The notes: a model not told the origin generated them from the sequence alone. DNA of 64,000 nucleotides from Paramecium sonneborni (GCA_905182985.1 CAJJDN010000003.1:712812-776811); one strand, 5' to 3'; counted from the first letter of the stretch, positions 12,019-26,021 are shown. Numbers and translations are program-made.

Positions 12019-12725
12019 ATGGAAAAAAATAAACCATTTATAATTAAAAAGCGAGAAGGAGATTCTTTGCTGCCTCCTGATTGTGAAGAATTTAATGATT
12101 TGATTGAAGATAAAATTAGATTTTTGTAAAGTTCAAATATATTCATTATTGTAAGCTAACAAATAATAATCTTTAGTGTGCATTCATATATTAATGTATA
12201 AGATTTCTATACTATTTTTTTCATTATCGAACAACATGTTATACATATGCAATACTATGTTTAGTTATAATAGGGGGAAATATTTTCTGGATTGCAAGTT
12301 CAACTTATGGATTTCTTGGCATAAATTCAAAATCATCTTCAGAAATAGGAAAATATTTATGTTTGACATCAGCAGTCTTAGCTATTAGATTAATTACTTA
12401 CTTTTTAGTATGGGCTCTTATGTAAGGATATGCATAACAATACAATTTTTTATCTAAAACTAGATTATTATAAGAAAATACAACTAATACTCCAACTTAA
12501 ATTACTGAAGATTAGAAATAAGAAATTATTTGTGGATAACTTTATTAAGGAACTTTAATGATGGTCTAAGCTATCATTGAAACTATCTTTTTAGGAATCA
12601 TTATCTACTTTGTTTTGTAGGTCAAAAAATATATTGCAAGTAAATTTTCTATTTATTAATTAGATTATGAAAGCAATTAACAAAAAAAATAAAGGAATTG
12701 GAATCTTTAAGCTTCCATCGTTTGA
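12019..12725 (+). CDS. Multi-pass membrane protein, unknown
   Basis: Predicted 226 aa with one 26-nt intron at 12151-12176. The first 45 residues are hydrophilic. About four hydrophobic helices follow: around FIICAFIYQCIRFLYYF, YAILCLVIIGGNIFWIA, LTSAVLAIRLITYFLVWAL, and IIETIFLGIIIYFVLQV. A Gln/Asn/Thr-rich loop precedes the last one, and the C-terminal tail is basic. No family motif was recognised. The topology suggests a small tetraspan protein. Confidence 0.6.
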
Positions 12726-12770
12726 TTACAAAAATTGTAATTAATATATATTTTATTATATTCTATTCAA

Positions 12771-14321
<1,551 letters not shown>

Positions 14322-14472
14322 CTGATATTTGTTTTGAATTTTATATTAATTATAGATATTACATTACTATTAATTTTATTTACAATATCACTGTATCTAA
14401 GTATATAGTATGATTTAAAACTGCATTTTAATTAGCAAATTCACAATTAATTTATAATGTTAGGATAAAGAT

Positions 14473-14778
14473 ATGAATATAATAAAAATTTATAATCTCT
14501 ATAAACAATTAATAAAAAGATATTTTAATAAAAACTTAATTAAATATACTATAATTAATAATATAAGTTATTTGCAAATCATTCATTTTCCAGGTAAGAT
14601 AGTTGTAACACTTTATTTTTTGCTATATTGCCTCATTTACTTGTAAATCTTTTTTGTTTTTTATTCATTATTTTTGGATCCAATTATTTCATAACAACAA
14701 CAAATATTTTTCATTTGTTTTGATAAGTTTTCTATTCAATTTTCTATTAAATTCTATATTAGTAAAAGATAATTTTGA
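14473..14778 (+). CDS. Doubtful hydrophobic ORF
   Basis: This is a 101-codon TGA-terminated frame with one strongly hydrophobic stretch (KIVVTLYFLLYCLIYL). It has no homology I recognise. Most of it lies in the duplicated segment, so positions 14501-14778 recur at 15632-15909. AT-rich non-coding DNA with a single stop codon often gives frames of this length. Treat it as hypothetical. Confidence 0.15.
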
Positions 14779-15630
14779 TCCTCAGCTTTTTTTTGTTAAA
14801 TACAAAGAAGATTCGAGTTTGAAATTTATTTTCTGTATAAATTGAGAACTTTTTATCAAGTAAGTGAAATATCATAATCGATTAGAATTTACTATTTATT
14901 TATTTAGATATCAAATTATAGTTTCTCTAATTTTAAGAGGTTTATTTTTTTTGCTTATAAAATATTATTAATAATAAATTTTTTTATATATTTTCATATT
15001 TCAATTAACTTAAAATGCAAGGCTAACGAATAGATTTTAATATTATTTTTATTATTATTCCTTAATCGATGTCATTATTTAAAATAAATAATAAATCAAT
15101 CAAATAAATCATCATTAACCATATCGAATTATCTCTATTTTTTATTCCAAAGATAGAGTTATTTTTTATAATATCTAATTTATAGCTTTTTAAATTACTT
15201 TTGATTGTATTCCTACAATAAATCATCATCAAAATCCTCTTTGAAGATGTCAGAGAATTGAATTTCAGCAGTGTGTTATCCAGATTGTTGTTTTTATAAA
15301 CTATTGTTTTAAAATCTATTATATTCTTTAATTTTTGGTAAATGAAATTATCTAACTTTTTAATCATAATCTTTTCTTCTTTTCCAGATGTCTTCTGCTT
15401 TAATCTTTTTTCCATCTTCCCCAAAAGACAATTAATTTTTATGATATTTGTTGGGAGCAACAGATGAATGAGTAATTTTACTCTCACATTATGGTTTGCT
15501 GCTATATTAATTTCTTACTAAAAACCTTCCTTTCTAAGGACTTTATTTGTTTTCCTCATTCTTAAATTAAACTATAACATTGTTATTATCAACTTTCAAA
15601 GCAGCCTCTTTGTTGTTGTTGTTTGAAATC
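14501..15630. repeat. Copy 1 of a perfect 1130-bp direct repeat
   Basis: The segment reappears at 15632-16761 with an offset of 1131. Both long translated frames inside it are identical between copies, and I saw no difference at the edges. The copies abut a single N at 15631. The copy holds AT-rich sequence plus the 3' part of the gene annotated at 16227-17005 (stop at 15096-15098), cut off at the N. This is the pattern expected when contig A's end and contig B's start overlap but were not merged. Confidence 0.92.
15096..15630 (-). pseudogene. Truncated duplicate of the 16227-17005 gene
   Basis: This is the same frame, stop codon and sequence as the intact gene 1131 bp downstream, but it lacks the first exons because copy 1 ends at the N. 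It is most likely not a real second locus. Confidence 0.7.
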
Positions 15631-15631
15631 N

Positions 15632-16761
15632 ATAAACAATTAATAAAAAGATATTTTAATAAAAACTTAATTAAATATACTATAATTAATAATATAAGTT
15701 ATTTGCAAATCATTCATTTTCCAGGTAAGATAGTTGTAACACTTTATTTTTTGCTATATTGCCTCATTTACTTGTAAATCTTTTTTGTTTTTTATTCATT
15801 ATTTTTGGATCCAATTATTTCATAACAACAACAAATATTTTTCATTTGTTTTGATAAGTTTTCTATTCAATTTTCTATTAAATTCTATATTAGTAAAAGA
15901 TAATTTTGATCCTCAGCTTTTTTTTGTTAAATACAAAGAAGATTCGAGTTTGAAATTTATTTTCTGTATAAATTGAGAACTTTTTATCAAGTAAGTGAAA
16001 TATCATAATCGATTAGAATTTACTATTTATTTATTTAGATATCAAATTATAGTTTCTCTAATTTTAAGAGGTTTATTTTTTTTGCTTATAAAATATTATT
16101 AATAATAAATTTTTTTATATATTTTCATATTTCAATTAACTTAAAATGCAAGGCTAACGAATAGATTTTAATATTATTTTTATTATTATTCCTTAATCGA
16201 TGTCATTATTTAAAATAAATAATAAATCAATCAAATAAATCATCATTAACCATATCGAATTATCTCTATTTTTTATTCCAAAGATAGAGTTATTTTTTAT
16301 AATATCTAATTTATAGCTTTTTAAATTACTTTTGATTGTATTCCTACAATAAATCATCATCAAAATCCTCTTTGAAGATGTCAGAGAATTGAATTTCAGC
16401 AGTGTGTTATCCAGATTGTTGTTTTTATAAACTATTGTTTTAAAATCTATTATATTCTTTAATTTTTGGTAAATGAAATTATCTAACTTTTTAATCATAA
16501 TCTTTTCTTCTTTTCCAGATGTCTTCTGCTTTAATCTTTTTTCCATCTTCCCCAAAAGACAATTAATTTTTATGATATTTGTTGGGAGCAACAGATGAAT
16601 GAGTAATTTTACTCTCACATTATGGTTTGCTGCTATATTAATTTCTTACTAAAAACCTTCCTTTCTAAGGACTTTATTTGTTTTCCTCATTCTTAAATTA
16701 AACTATAACATTGTTATTATCAACTTTCAAAGCAGCCTCTTTGTTGTTGTTGTTTGAAATC
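15632..16761. repeat. Copy 2 of the perfect 1130-bp direct repeat
   Basis: Identical to 14501-15630 and directly after the N at 15631. Sequence continues past 16761 into unique DNA that completes the minus-strand gene, so this copy is the one connected to the right-hand flank. Copy 1 connects to the left-hand flank. Collapsing the two would remove 1131 bases from the window. Confidence 0.92.
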
Positions 16762-17005
16762 AAAGCTTCAGATTACTATTTCTGAAGATGAACGCTTTAA
16801 ATACCCTACTTAAAATTGGAATTACTTGCATAACCTTTCTGACTTAAGATGCATCTTCTAAAAGCAATTTTATTTTTGTTGCTGACGACTAAAACTTTAT
16901 AATTCAATTTACATAAGTAATATACAAGGATTCCAATGGTTCTGGTTTTTGCTTATTTATTTATTGCAAAACTCTTTACTAGATAATTGATTGCAAAGTG
17001 TACAT
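16227..17005 (-). CDS. Lys/Gln-rich protein, unknown
   Basis: Predicted 243 aa. Introns lie at 16889-16912 (24 nt, in-frame TGA) and 16782-16804 (23). The N-terminal 60 residues are helical, the middle is Asn/Lys/Ser-rich and disordered, and the C-terminus is rich in Lys, Tyr and aromatic residues (RYYKKQLYLWNKKQRQF) before an acidic end. No domain was recognised. The standard-code minus frame at 16193-16618 is an out-of-frame shadow of this gene. The 3' half lies in the duplicated segment. Confidence 0.6.
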
Positions 17006-17177
17006 TTCGAAATTAACTATAATTAATTTGTATTTATTATGTATTTAATTACTTCAATCTTCACACCACCATCAATTATCTACTTTCTTTATTTTCCTTA
17101 TTTTATATTCTACCATTTCCTTTTATCATTCAAATCCCTAAATTTTTATAAAAATACATCATTAATTATCATAATCA

Positions 17178-17786
17178 ATGCTCAGAGATCTATATGATTT
17201 TCTTTCTTAAAATACTGAGACAACAGATGCAGAACCTAATTATCATAAATTTGTATTAAATAAAACAAAACTTTCAAAACCAAATCCTTATGCTTACAAA
17301 ATTGAATATCATAGATAAAGAAAAAATAGTTAAGCCTTTGGATCTTCAGCAGAAAGATCTAAAGAAGAATTTAAATTACCTCCACTATTAAGCTATGAAA
17401 TTTCCTATTCTCAAGTTGATGTCAATATCCCTAAAGTTAGAATTTAATAAAAAAACAATAACCAATCAAATACTAGATTTACCACCGAATCTAATATCCA
17501 TATGGTTAGAAAATCTAAAAAAAGTAAATCTCTAAGAATAGAAAATATTAATTAAAGACAACATTTGAGATAGTTTCCATTAGAATTTGAAAGACCTAAT
17601 GAATATATCCCTTCTCATCCCTTTTAACCTATGAGCAATATTGAGCTGTAAGAATTGTTTCAAAGTCTATTGTATTTTTTAATTTGTAACCGATAGATCT
17701 AAACATAAAGTTCATAAACCAATTAATTCCTGGGATCGATGACGTAATCTCATGAACTATTATTTTTTTATATTTAACATATATGA
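17178..17786 (+). CDS. Basic, disordered protein, unknown
   Basis: Intronless, 202 aa. Residues 1-165 are hydrophilic and proline/serine-rich with typical Paramecium codon use (NPYAYKIEYHRQ, KKSKSLRIEN, HPFQPM). The last 40 residues are less polar. A minus-strand frame (17629-17832 under the standard code) overlaps the 3' end. I favour the plus strand because its N-terminal two thirds look clearly coding, but the exact 3' end is less certain. No family was recognised. Confidence 0.5.
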
Positions 17787-17922
17787 GCATATTATATTCA
17801 TTTTTATTCTCAATTACTTGGATATTTATCAATATCTCTTTAAAAATTGAAGATTAATAAAATGGTTGTGGCATTGCTTTTTAAATTTAAAAAAAAAATA
17901 TAATATTATAATATTTAATTTA

Positions 17923-18243
17923 ATGTCATTATATTATCAATTAAAAGTGAATAGAATAGAACCAAAATGAAAAATAGAATTCAAAAACCTTAAAATTCAA
18001 ATCAATATTTACTTGTAAAATAATTGAAGAGCAGAAATATATATATATCAATTTAATACTTTGAAAGTGAAGCATCTTGAAAAGTTAAGATTACCTAGTC
18101 TTCTTCATTCAATGGGAATCAATAATTTGTTTCAAAAAGTTCTAAGAATATTTACTTAAAAGAGCATTCTAGAATATCCTAATTTAGAATAAATTAATTA
18201 AGAAAGTTAAGAACTATATATTTATTTGAATGATGAGGATTGA
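17923..18243 (+). CDS. Small protein, unknown
   Basis: With introns of 31 nt (GTG start) and 20 nt this gives 89 aa with an exact exon sum. The second half reads well: LRLPSLLHSMGINNLFQ followed by Glu/Gln-rich sequence ending LNDED. The first exon and the GTG splice site are uncertain. No domain was recognised. Confidence 0.4.
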
Positions 18244-18440
18244 ATTTAAGTTCAGAAAATAAATAAATTTGATTTTGTATATTTGTTCATATTAAATAAA
18301 AGGCTCTGAATTTCTTAAGTATCTATTGATCAATAATATAAGACATAAATTAATAATGTAAAATAAAAAAATTATTTGGTTTAATATATAAGCACATTTT
18401 AAAATTAAATAAAATCTTTTTTTATTTAACAAAGCATATT

Positions 18441-19083
18441 ATGGGAATTTCAAGAGACAGTAGACACAAAAGAAGACTTACAGGAGGTCGTATGCCAATC
18501 CATAAGAAAAAGAGAGCCTTTGAGAAAGGAAGATAAGCAGCTATGACTAAATTGGTATCAGGAGAAAAAAGAGTAAGAAGATTAAGAGTTCGAGGAGGAA
18601 ATTTCAAATTTAGAGCTCTTCGTTTATCAGAAGGCAATTTCTCATGGGGAAGCCAAGGTGTTGCTAAAAAAGCTAAAATTGTTGAAGTAGTTTATCATCC
18701 ATCAAATAATGAATTGGTTAGAACAAAGACACTTACAAGAGGAGTGATTGTTTAAGTAGATGCAACTCCATTTAGATAATGGTATGCAAAGAAATATAAT
18801 GTTGAATTGGGATCAAAGAAGAAAGACAAGAAAGTATTAATTATTTTAAAATTAGGAAGGACAACCTGAATAAGTTAAAAAATCAAGAAGTCTTATCAAG
18901 AAATTAGAAGAGAGAGCTAAGGAAAATGCTATTGATACATTTGTTTAAGAATAATTTACCAATTAAAGATTATTGGTAAGAATTACATCAAGACCAGGAT
19001 AATCAGGAAGAGCTGATGGTTATATTTTAGAAGGAAAAGAATTAGAATTTTATATTAAGAAAGTCGAATAAAAGAAGAAATGA
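18441..19083 (+). CDS. RPS8: 40S ribosomal protein eS8 (RPS8)
   Basis: Predicted 206 aa with one 22-nt intron at 18834-18855. It starts [17 protein letters not shown], the invariant eS8 N-terminus, followed by [10 protein letters not shown] and [18 protein letters not shown], and the characteristic [14 protein letters not shown] block near the C-terminus. It is highly basic and full length for the family. It is a component of the small cytosolic ribosomal subunit, where it binds 18S rRNA on the back of the body. Codon use is G/C-richer than in neighbouring genes, as expected for a highly expressed gene. The antisense frame 18422-18637 is a shadow. Confidence 0.97.
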
Positions 19084-19184
19084 TTGCATTATTAATACAT
19101 TATATTGCACAAAATCAGTACATTAATATTATATTAATTATAATACTATGAGTAATTTGTTCACTAAAAACTATCAATACATTT

Positions 19185-22015
19185 TCATTTTTTTCTCTTT
19201 TCTGATCCAAATAATTTAGAAAACTTTGCTAATTTATTTTCAGTAGTATGAGTTGTGGTTTTTGGAGAAGGTAGGTTACCAAATTATTCTGTTTTAAGTC
19301 TCTCTATTACGTTTTTATTATTCTGTTCTGGAATTGTAGTCATTCTATCAGAACTTAATAACTATTTAGATTGATCAAATAATAATTTTAATTTCTAAAT
19401 ATTATTTTTTGCATACTTTTAAATCTTGCATAGACATTTAAGGTTATTATAAGGTTTTTGAATATGCATGACCTAATTTTAAAGATTATTGAAGAATCTA
19501 TGAAGACTTTGTCAAAAGATTATGTTTTTTGAAATAATCATGAGCTTCACTCTTTATATTAGGTCTCAATGCTTTTTTATTTTCTTAAGGTGAATGCTAA
19601 AAGCTTTTTTTTATTATATTTACCTTAACTTTTGATATTGTTTATTTATTAGGAGATAATGATTCTTTTTAAACTATTTCTGAAACTATTTTACTTGTAT
19701 TAACTAAATTTGTTCTATTTATAAATTCTGGTTAAGGCCGTGCATAATAAAAGTTATCCAATTCATAATTTGCATCATCAACGTTCTAGAAAATATTATG
19801 TGATATGTATATACTTAAAATTCATATTAAAGATTTTATGTATATTATTTTCTAAATTCAGCATCTCCTTTGTTAAATTCTTCTTCATCAAAATTATATT
19901 TCAAAGGTTCTGGTTTATAAGGAGGTAGAAGATTTTAATTTACAATTCCTTCAAAATCAACATCATGAAACCAAGGATGAGTTAAGATTTCAACAATACC
20001 TCCATTTTATCCTAATCTTTTATTAGGATCCTTTTAAAGAAGTTTAATTATTAAATCTTTTAATTGATCAGAGATCTATACATAGTCTGGAAATTAAACT
20101 TTTTCAGTTAATATTGAATTATAAATTTCTTCAGTATTATGAGAATAAAAAGGAGGTAATCCTGAAACTAATTCATATAGAAGAGCTCCAAGGCAATAGC
20201 AATCTACCAAATAACTATGTCCTGATTTCATTAGCATTTCTGGAGCCATATACTCAGGAGATCCACAAAAAGAATAAGCTAATTCTCCATCTTCCATATT
20301 TGGTTTTGATAGTCCAAAATCGCTTAACATCATATGACCTTATAAATCTAATAAAATATTTTCAGGTTTAATATCTCTATATACAATTTGTTATGAATGC
20401 AAATAGGCCATACCTATACATATTTCAACAAAATAATATTTAGCCTCTTATTCACTAAGTCTTTTTAATTTTCTCAAATGATAAAACAATTCTCCACCTG
20501 CACAATATTCTAAAACAAAAGCAATATAAAATCTTGTTTCAAAAGCATAATGTAATTTTGTTATATATTAATTTTCCATTCTTACCATTATATCTCTCTC
20601 ATTTTAAACAATCACTTCTTTAGCATTATCAAATATAAATTTTTTATCAATTAGTTTTAAAGCATAAAATTATCCATTATCTTTTTTTTTCACCAAATAA
20701 ACTCTTGAAAAACCTCCTACTCCTATACATTTTATTAAATTAAAATCTTTCAATCCAACTCTCTTTGTTACTTAAGGCTAAGCATATTATGGTTACAATT
20801 CAAGTGTTATTCCTTAAAATACATTTAAAGGTAGATCTGGTAATGATAAATAGTAATCATATGGAATATTTTTTGTTACTGTGATAAATTGGCAAATCTT
20901 ATCCAATTCTAAATTAATAATTAAACTACCTTCTTAAATATGTTAATCTTCTGTTGAACCTGTACCTCCCCCTTCTACTTTTACTGATGTCACCTCTATA
21001 CTTGCAATTTATTCAATCAGAAAATTATATAAATTATCTGTTCTTTAATTTATGTAATCATATAAATAGTAATATCTAAAGTTATATAAATCAAATTTAC
21101 TTTGTTTGTTTATAAAATAAAACAATTTGAAGTTTTTTTTTAGAATCATATTATAGTTATTCTTCAATTTTAGTTTTCGATTATTATTTTATCATAGGAG
21201 TCTATTCAGTTTTTGAATAACCTTAATTAAGAGATTTGGAATCACCTTCTGTCTTTTTTTGTAATTTTGAAGAATAAGGTGGAGGAGATCCTTTTGCAGA
21301 TTTTTAGCTTATTAACATATCTTCGATTGATTATCTATGATTTGTTGAGGTGTCTGATTATATAGATTACTTATTTTACTTCAAATTAAAGTATTGTTAA
21401 TATTGATTTGATATCATTTGAGCATTTTTTAACTATTAAATATAATCATTAAAATTACCATATCAAACAAATATTTATCTTTTAATTTTGACTTATTTAA
21501 TAATAATTTTTATTAATTAGAAGGTGATTAATTATAAGATTACTTAGTAGTTGATACTTATTTTGAGTTTTCTTTTTTCTAATATTATTTTTTTAATTAA
21601 TACTTCAAGTGAAACAGCTGCTAATGATAAATTTTTTGTTTTTAAATTAAATCTTTTAGAACTATTTCCATCATCTGTTTATACTCTCTATTCAATTTAC
21701 TATTTTTTTATTTATTTTATCATTTACATTTGGTTATGATGTTTTTGCCCTTTCACTTTTTTAAGTTTAAAGGAACACATTATCTATACTTTTACTTCCT
21801 TTTAATTTTGCCCGAATATTATTAACAGCTTAAGCTAAAGAATTCCTTTCTTTTTTAAAATAATCGTATAATTTTGTTTTTCCTTTTTATTAAGGTCTTT
21901 CTGTTTTAACAGGTTTAGTAGAATTTTTTAAAGCTTTCTTTTCCAATCGTTATGGAGATTCCTAAAAACTAATACGACCTGCTATTTTTTGCATTTATTG
22001 ATTAATTTTCTTCAT
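19185..22015 (-). CDS. AGC-family protein kinase with long N-terminal region
   Basis: Predicted 891 aa, six introns (28, 25, 26, 25, 29, 22 nt), exact exon sum. The two stretches either side of 21149 join through a 25-nt intron, so this is one gene rather than two. N-terminal 240 residues: basic, disordered, with SP motifs. A region with no clear motif follows. Kinase from about residue 420: [62 protein letters not shown]. The AGC C-terminal extension follows (HPWFHDVDFEGI), with an aromatic motif NFYYARPQP resembling the hydrophobic motif. A 200-residue Ser/Lys-rich tail ends the protein. Family resemblance is to RSK/S6K/PKA-type kinases; substrate unknown. Confidence 0.85.
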
Positions 22016-22519
22016 AACGATATATAATAATTAATTTATTCAAATAAAAAATATTTTATAATTAAAGTATTATTTTTTGAAAAATGGTACAAACATTTAA
22101 AAATAACTTTTGTTTCTTTCAAAAATATTAATCAAAAAAGTAACATAAAGAAAAATATAGACTAATAAGATTTATGGCAGCATATTTTTTGAAGAAAATT
22201 AAATATTTAATAATTAATTATTTAAGCAATATTATAAAAATAATTCAAGGTCATTATATTGAAATTATATTTTAGGTCTATTTTTCAGTAAGACAGATAA
22301 AGATGAAAAAATATCATTTTAGCTTAAAGTTAATTTATACTGAGCTTACTTCTTATATTGTTTTTCTAGAATTTTTTAACTGATTTCTTTAATTTTATTC
22401 AAATAAAAGTTTTTTTCAATTTTTTTTTGAGATCAATATACCACATTCTAGGCAGCATTATATAAAATACATAGTGAACAAATATTAAAATTATTAATTT
22501 TATATATTAAAACATTAAA
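22016..22519. other. AT-rich intergenic region with a doubtful ORF
   Basis: There is one TGA-terminated plus frame at 22084-22383 (99 aa), Lys/Ile/Phe-rich, with RFMAAYFLKKIKYLI in its middle. It could be a remnant of a membrane-protein N-terminus, but a frame this long is expected by chance here. Nothing else is seen. Confidence 0.3.
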
Positions 22520-24506
22520 TCAAACTTATTATAGATTAGTAGCTTCAACTGGTTTGAATAAACTTTTTGTTACATAAACAGGCTGTTTATTAGATTCAGT
22601 CGTTACTTTTTTTCTTTGAGTCTCTTTTCTTTATAAATGAGGAGCTAAAATAAATTCTATTTATAATACCAGATACTGTTTAAGTTATTTAAAATATCTC
22701 AAAAATCTTTTAATATGGAAATCTATCAATTTTATTTGAAAAAACAAAAAGCTTTAAGAAAAAGTATTCGAGTTAAGAATTATTAATATCGATGTCCATA
22801 AAAATAAAAGTCTCTAATATCTATTATTTAGTTAATTCTCCATTATTACTTTAAAGAGAATCGAAATGTTATTTTAGAGAATTTTTATATTTAATAATAA
22901 GTTTAGTAATATCTTCTTTATGTTTCATTTCTTCTTCTCCAGTAAATATTCTATAATTACCAACTATCTTAGTAAAAATACTTTTCACTCTTTCTAAAGT
23001 TTCTGTAAGTTCAATATTAAATTCAACAAACTCTTAAGAATTATCTTCTATTAAGAATCTTGCAAACATTAATGCTTTATCTTATTCAAATAACATGAAT
23101 GGTTCCTTTTCAAATCTCTTTTGTAACTATTTGATACTTACTTTTTTCTCTTTTTTATTATCATCATCAAATAAAAACTATTCTATAACATCTATTAATA
23201 TTATTTTTTTGATTCTAAATCTGTAATTTAATTCTTCTCCAATATGCAAAACATCATTCATTTTTATGGCTCTTAATTTTTTGGGTACATAAATTTATTG
23301 TTATTAAAAACTATCATTGTTATTTTTGAGGGTTAAACCTACAGTTTACTCTTTTTTATGAATTAAAGATGATTAAGCAGTTTCTTTATTTTTTGCTTAA
23401 ACCTATATTAATAATAAATTCTTATATTTATCATCCAATAAATCATATTAATTTGATATTTTAGCAATTTATTCTTATAAAACTTTTTTTTCTTTAGCTT
23501 AAATTTCTGACTTCTCATTATTTTTAATTTTTAATTCATGAACCATTCCTTTTAAGTATTCATTATCAGATTAAACACTTTTAATTTATTTATTTTAATC
23601 TTCTATAGTAGATTTTAAAATTCTAATCATTTCTTGTAAATCTTCAACTTTAACTACTTTATCAGCCAATCCATTATTTGTGTTTTTTAATGCTTCAATT
23701 TTTTGTGCCAATTTATCCATAAATTAATTTTTTTCTTTTAAATTCTTATGTAAATCTTCTATGGTTTCTTCATATCTTCTGACTGTTTTTAAAGTTTCAG
23801 CTAATAAATTTTTATAATAATATGTTTCCTCTTCCTAAATTTTAAGTAGTCCTGTCATTTAATCATTTTCTGTTTTTAATTAATTCATCATTTAACTTTA
23901 TATATATAATTTTTCTTCTATTAAGGTATGATCATTATAATTAAATAAGACTTATTATCTTAATTATTGATCAAGCATAGTTCTTAATCTTAAACATTCT
24001 ATATGAGATTCTTATAATTCTATTCTAATCTCATCAATTTTAGTAGTCTTAATATTTTATTTTAATTATTCCAATTCTTGATCTTTTGTTTTCATAAGTG
24101 TTTTGAGATCTTATATTTATTTTTTAAGCTAAAATACATTTAAATGACTTGTTTTTTTATTACAAAACATTTCAACATTTCTCACTAATTCTGTCAAATG
24201 AACAACTTATTTTTCTAATGATGATATTTAAGTTTTTAATTTAGTATTTTCATCCTAACATTAATTATACTTTTTTTATAATTATAACAATTCTTAGTAT
24301 AATTCTTCTTTATCTTTTTTTATATATCTTGGTGTTTATCTTGGATCAGTTAATCTTGTATCACTAACTTATTTATTATCAACCATTGTTGAGCTACTTA
24401 TCTTTTTATTCTAATAAAGAGAAACAGCTGATTGAGGTCTAAGAAAATTATTTGTAACATGATGTAATGAATCTAAATCTGAAAAATACTGTATTGCACT
24501 TGGCAT
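22520..24506 (-). CDS. Long coiled-coil protein, unknown
   Basis: Predicted 653 aa with one 25-nt intron at 22645-22669 near the 3' end; splicing it restores the frame to a good C-terminus (KPVEATNLQQV). Residues 1-70 are Ser/Thr-rich. Residues 80-420 are an almost unbroken coiled coil rich in Glu, Lys, Leu and Gln. From about 420 a globular part begins (YVPKKLRAIKMND, then VLHIGEELNYRF) that may mediate partner binding. No TM or signal peptide. Such proteins are often basal-body or ciliary components in Paramecium, but nothing here proves that. Confidence 0.65.
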
Positions 24507-24647
24507 TAAAATTTAACATTCATTTGATGACTTTTATTTATATCCCTAAGGTTCATATTTGATTGCCTAAATTCATGAATTATATTAATTTATACATACT
24601 GATTGGGGTCGTTTTATTTGTCTGTGAAACATATAATTAATAAATTA

Positions 24648-24960
24648 ATGAGTTAAAAGTGGAAATTAATACCATAATACATTTAAGAATTATAAGAATA
24701 GAATGATGAAAATTCTCTTGCAATTTTAAGAAAGCTAGGTAAATTGTAAAATTTAAAAGAAGTATTCATTAAATTTTTATTAATAGTGTGTTGATAGAGA
24801 TGAAAGTGAATTAAAAAAATAATATATTTTATTAATGAGAGAGAGAAATGAATACTTTAAGAAATTAAAGGCCATTTAACTTATAAATGAACAAAATCCT
24901 AACTCTTAACTTGCCTAATCTATTTAATTGTTATTTGATGCAATTAATAAGTAATAATGA
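24648..24960 (+). CDS. Small helical protein, possibly mitochondrial uL29 (MRPL47-like)
   Basis: Predicted 95 aa with a 25-nt intron at 24762-24786, exact exon sum. The segment ELKKQYILLMRERNEYFKKL resembles the helix-hairpin core of uL29m (L47) proteins, in which a leucine/tryptophan-rich helix is followed by a KERN-type turn. The tail is Asn/Gln-rich. The resemblance is short, so the assignment is tentative; a generic two-helix protein is the alternative. Confidence 0.45.
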
Positions 24961-25002
24961 CTCATACATATTTAAAATTAATCTGTTACATTATATTAAA
25001 AA

Positions 25003-25800
25003 TCATAATACTCTATAAATACTTTCTTTATTTTTGAAATTATCTCCATAAATAAAGAGACAATATATTAGTGGTATTAATGCTACATGAAAACCAATTG
25101 AATAAAACATTTTATTTTTCAAAAACCATCCAGGTGTGTAATTTCTTGATCTAATGTCTAAACCTGAAACCACTAAAAACTATAAATTTTATTTACTTAA
25201 ATTCAAAAATATGATTCCAATAGTTGCTGAAATTGCTTAAATATTATCATTATTTCCATAAAGAAAATATTAAGATACTAAAATGGCTCCAATTATAGGT
25301 ATAGTAGCCAAAAAGAAAGTTGTTCGAGCTTCAGATGAACTATTTAACCAATCTAATTAAGTTTCATGCTATGACATTGCAAATCCCCAATGAATACCAG
25401 CCTATATAATAAAAATAGATTTAACTTAAAATGCCAGATTAATTGATGCATATTTTAATGATGCATGCATTAATTAACCTGAATAAATTGCAAAGGCTGG
25501 ATTAATAAAAGAATATAAGGTAGCTGATGACAATAAAATTAAAGGACTCAAAGTAGCTAATGTTATATATTTAACTTCTTTAGGAGTTTTAGTCTCTTAT
25601 GTTAATTCTCTAATAAATTTCTTTCTATCTTCAATTATTTTCACTAATTATTCATCAGTGAATGTATTCTATTCTGCTACACTTTCAAGTGTTGAAGTTG
25701 ATTCTTGATCTTTAATATCTTAAATCTTATTTTATATTCTTTGTGCTTTTTTGGTTGAAAATCGAAATAAAGGATTTAAAGTTCTTAATATTTTTTACAT
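25003..25800 (-). CDS. TMEM69/DUF3429-type mitochondrial membrane protein
   Basis: Predicted 257 aa with one 24-nt intron lacking an in-frame stop. The N-terminus is basic with a run of Arg/Phe/Ser (ILRTLNPLFRFSTKK), consistent with a mitochondrial presequence. After a charged helix there are five or so hydrophobic segments, with the motif AGIHWGFAM near residue 150, the signature I associate with DUF3429/TMEM69 proteins, and RSRNYTPGWF later. Function in the family is unknown; an inner-membrane location is inferred. Confidence 0.72.
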
Positions 25801-25836
25801 AATTATTAATAAAATTAAATTAAAATTCAAATTTGG

Positions 25837-25968
25837 ATGACAGTCAGAGAATTTCTATTGATCCTAAGAGATTAGTTAATTGAAAAACTTCAAGAATAAT
25901 AAAAATTAGAAAATGAGAGATTATAATAGAAAAAAGAAGAGCTAAATAGAGTTTCTTAAAAGCTTTGA
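25837..25968 (+). CDS. Tiny coiled-coil ORF (43 aa)
   Basis: ATG to TGA with no intron. The peptide is an almost ideal charged amphipathic helix (LQEQQKLENERLQQKKEEL). It lies 36 bp from the divergent TMEM69-type gene and just before the Q/N-rich gene. It may be a real micro-protein or a broken first exon; no splice was found joining it in frame to the next gene. Confidence 0.35.
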
Positions 25969-26021
25969 ATTTATGTTATAGATATTACAAATAATTATCG
26001 AATATTAATTAATTTTTTATT

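Noticed and set aside
14654..14845. Hydrophobic plus-strand ORF starting without ATG
   Set aside because: No ATG, no homology, lies in the duplicated AT-rich segment; likely chance.
18422..18637. Minus-strand frame opposite ribosomal eS8
   Set aside because: A shadow of a highly conserved, G/C-richer coding region on the plus strand.
19740..19928. Plus-strand frame in the AGC kinase tail
   Set aside because: Overlaps an exon-intron-exon stretch of the minus-strand kinase with exact frame; no independent support.
21149..22015. A separate gene upstream of the AGC kinase (start at 21149 for the kinase)
   Set aside because: A 25-nt intron (GTAAATTTG...CTTTAG) joins both parts in one frame and the summed exon length is exact.
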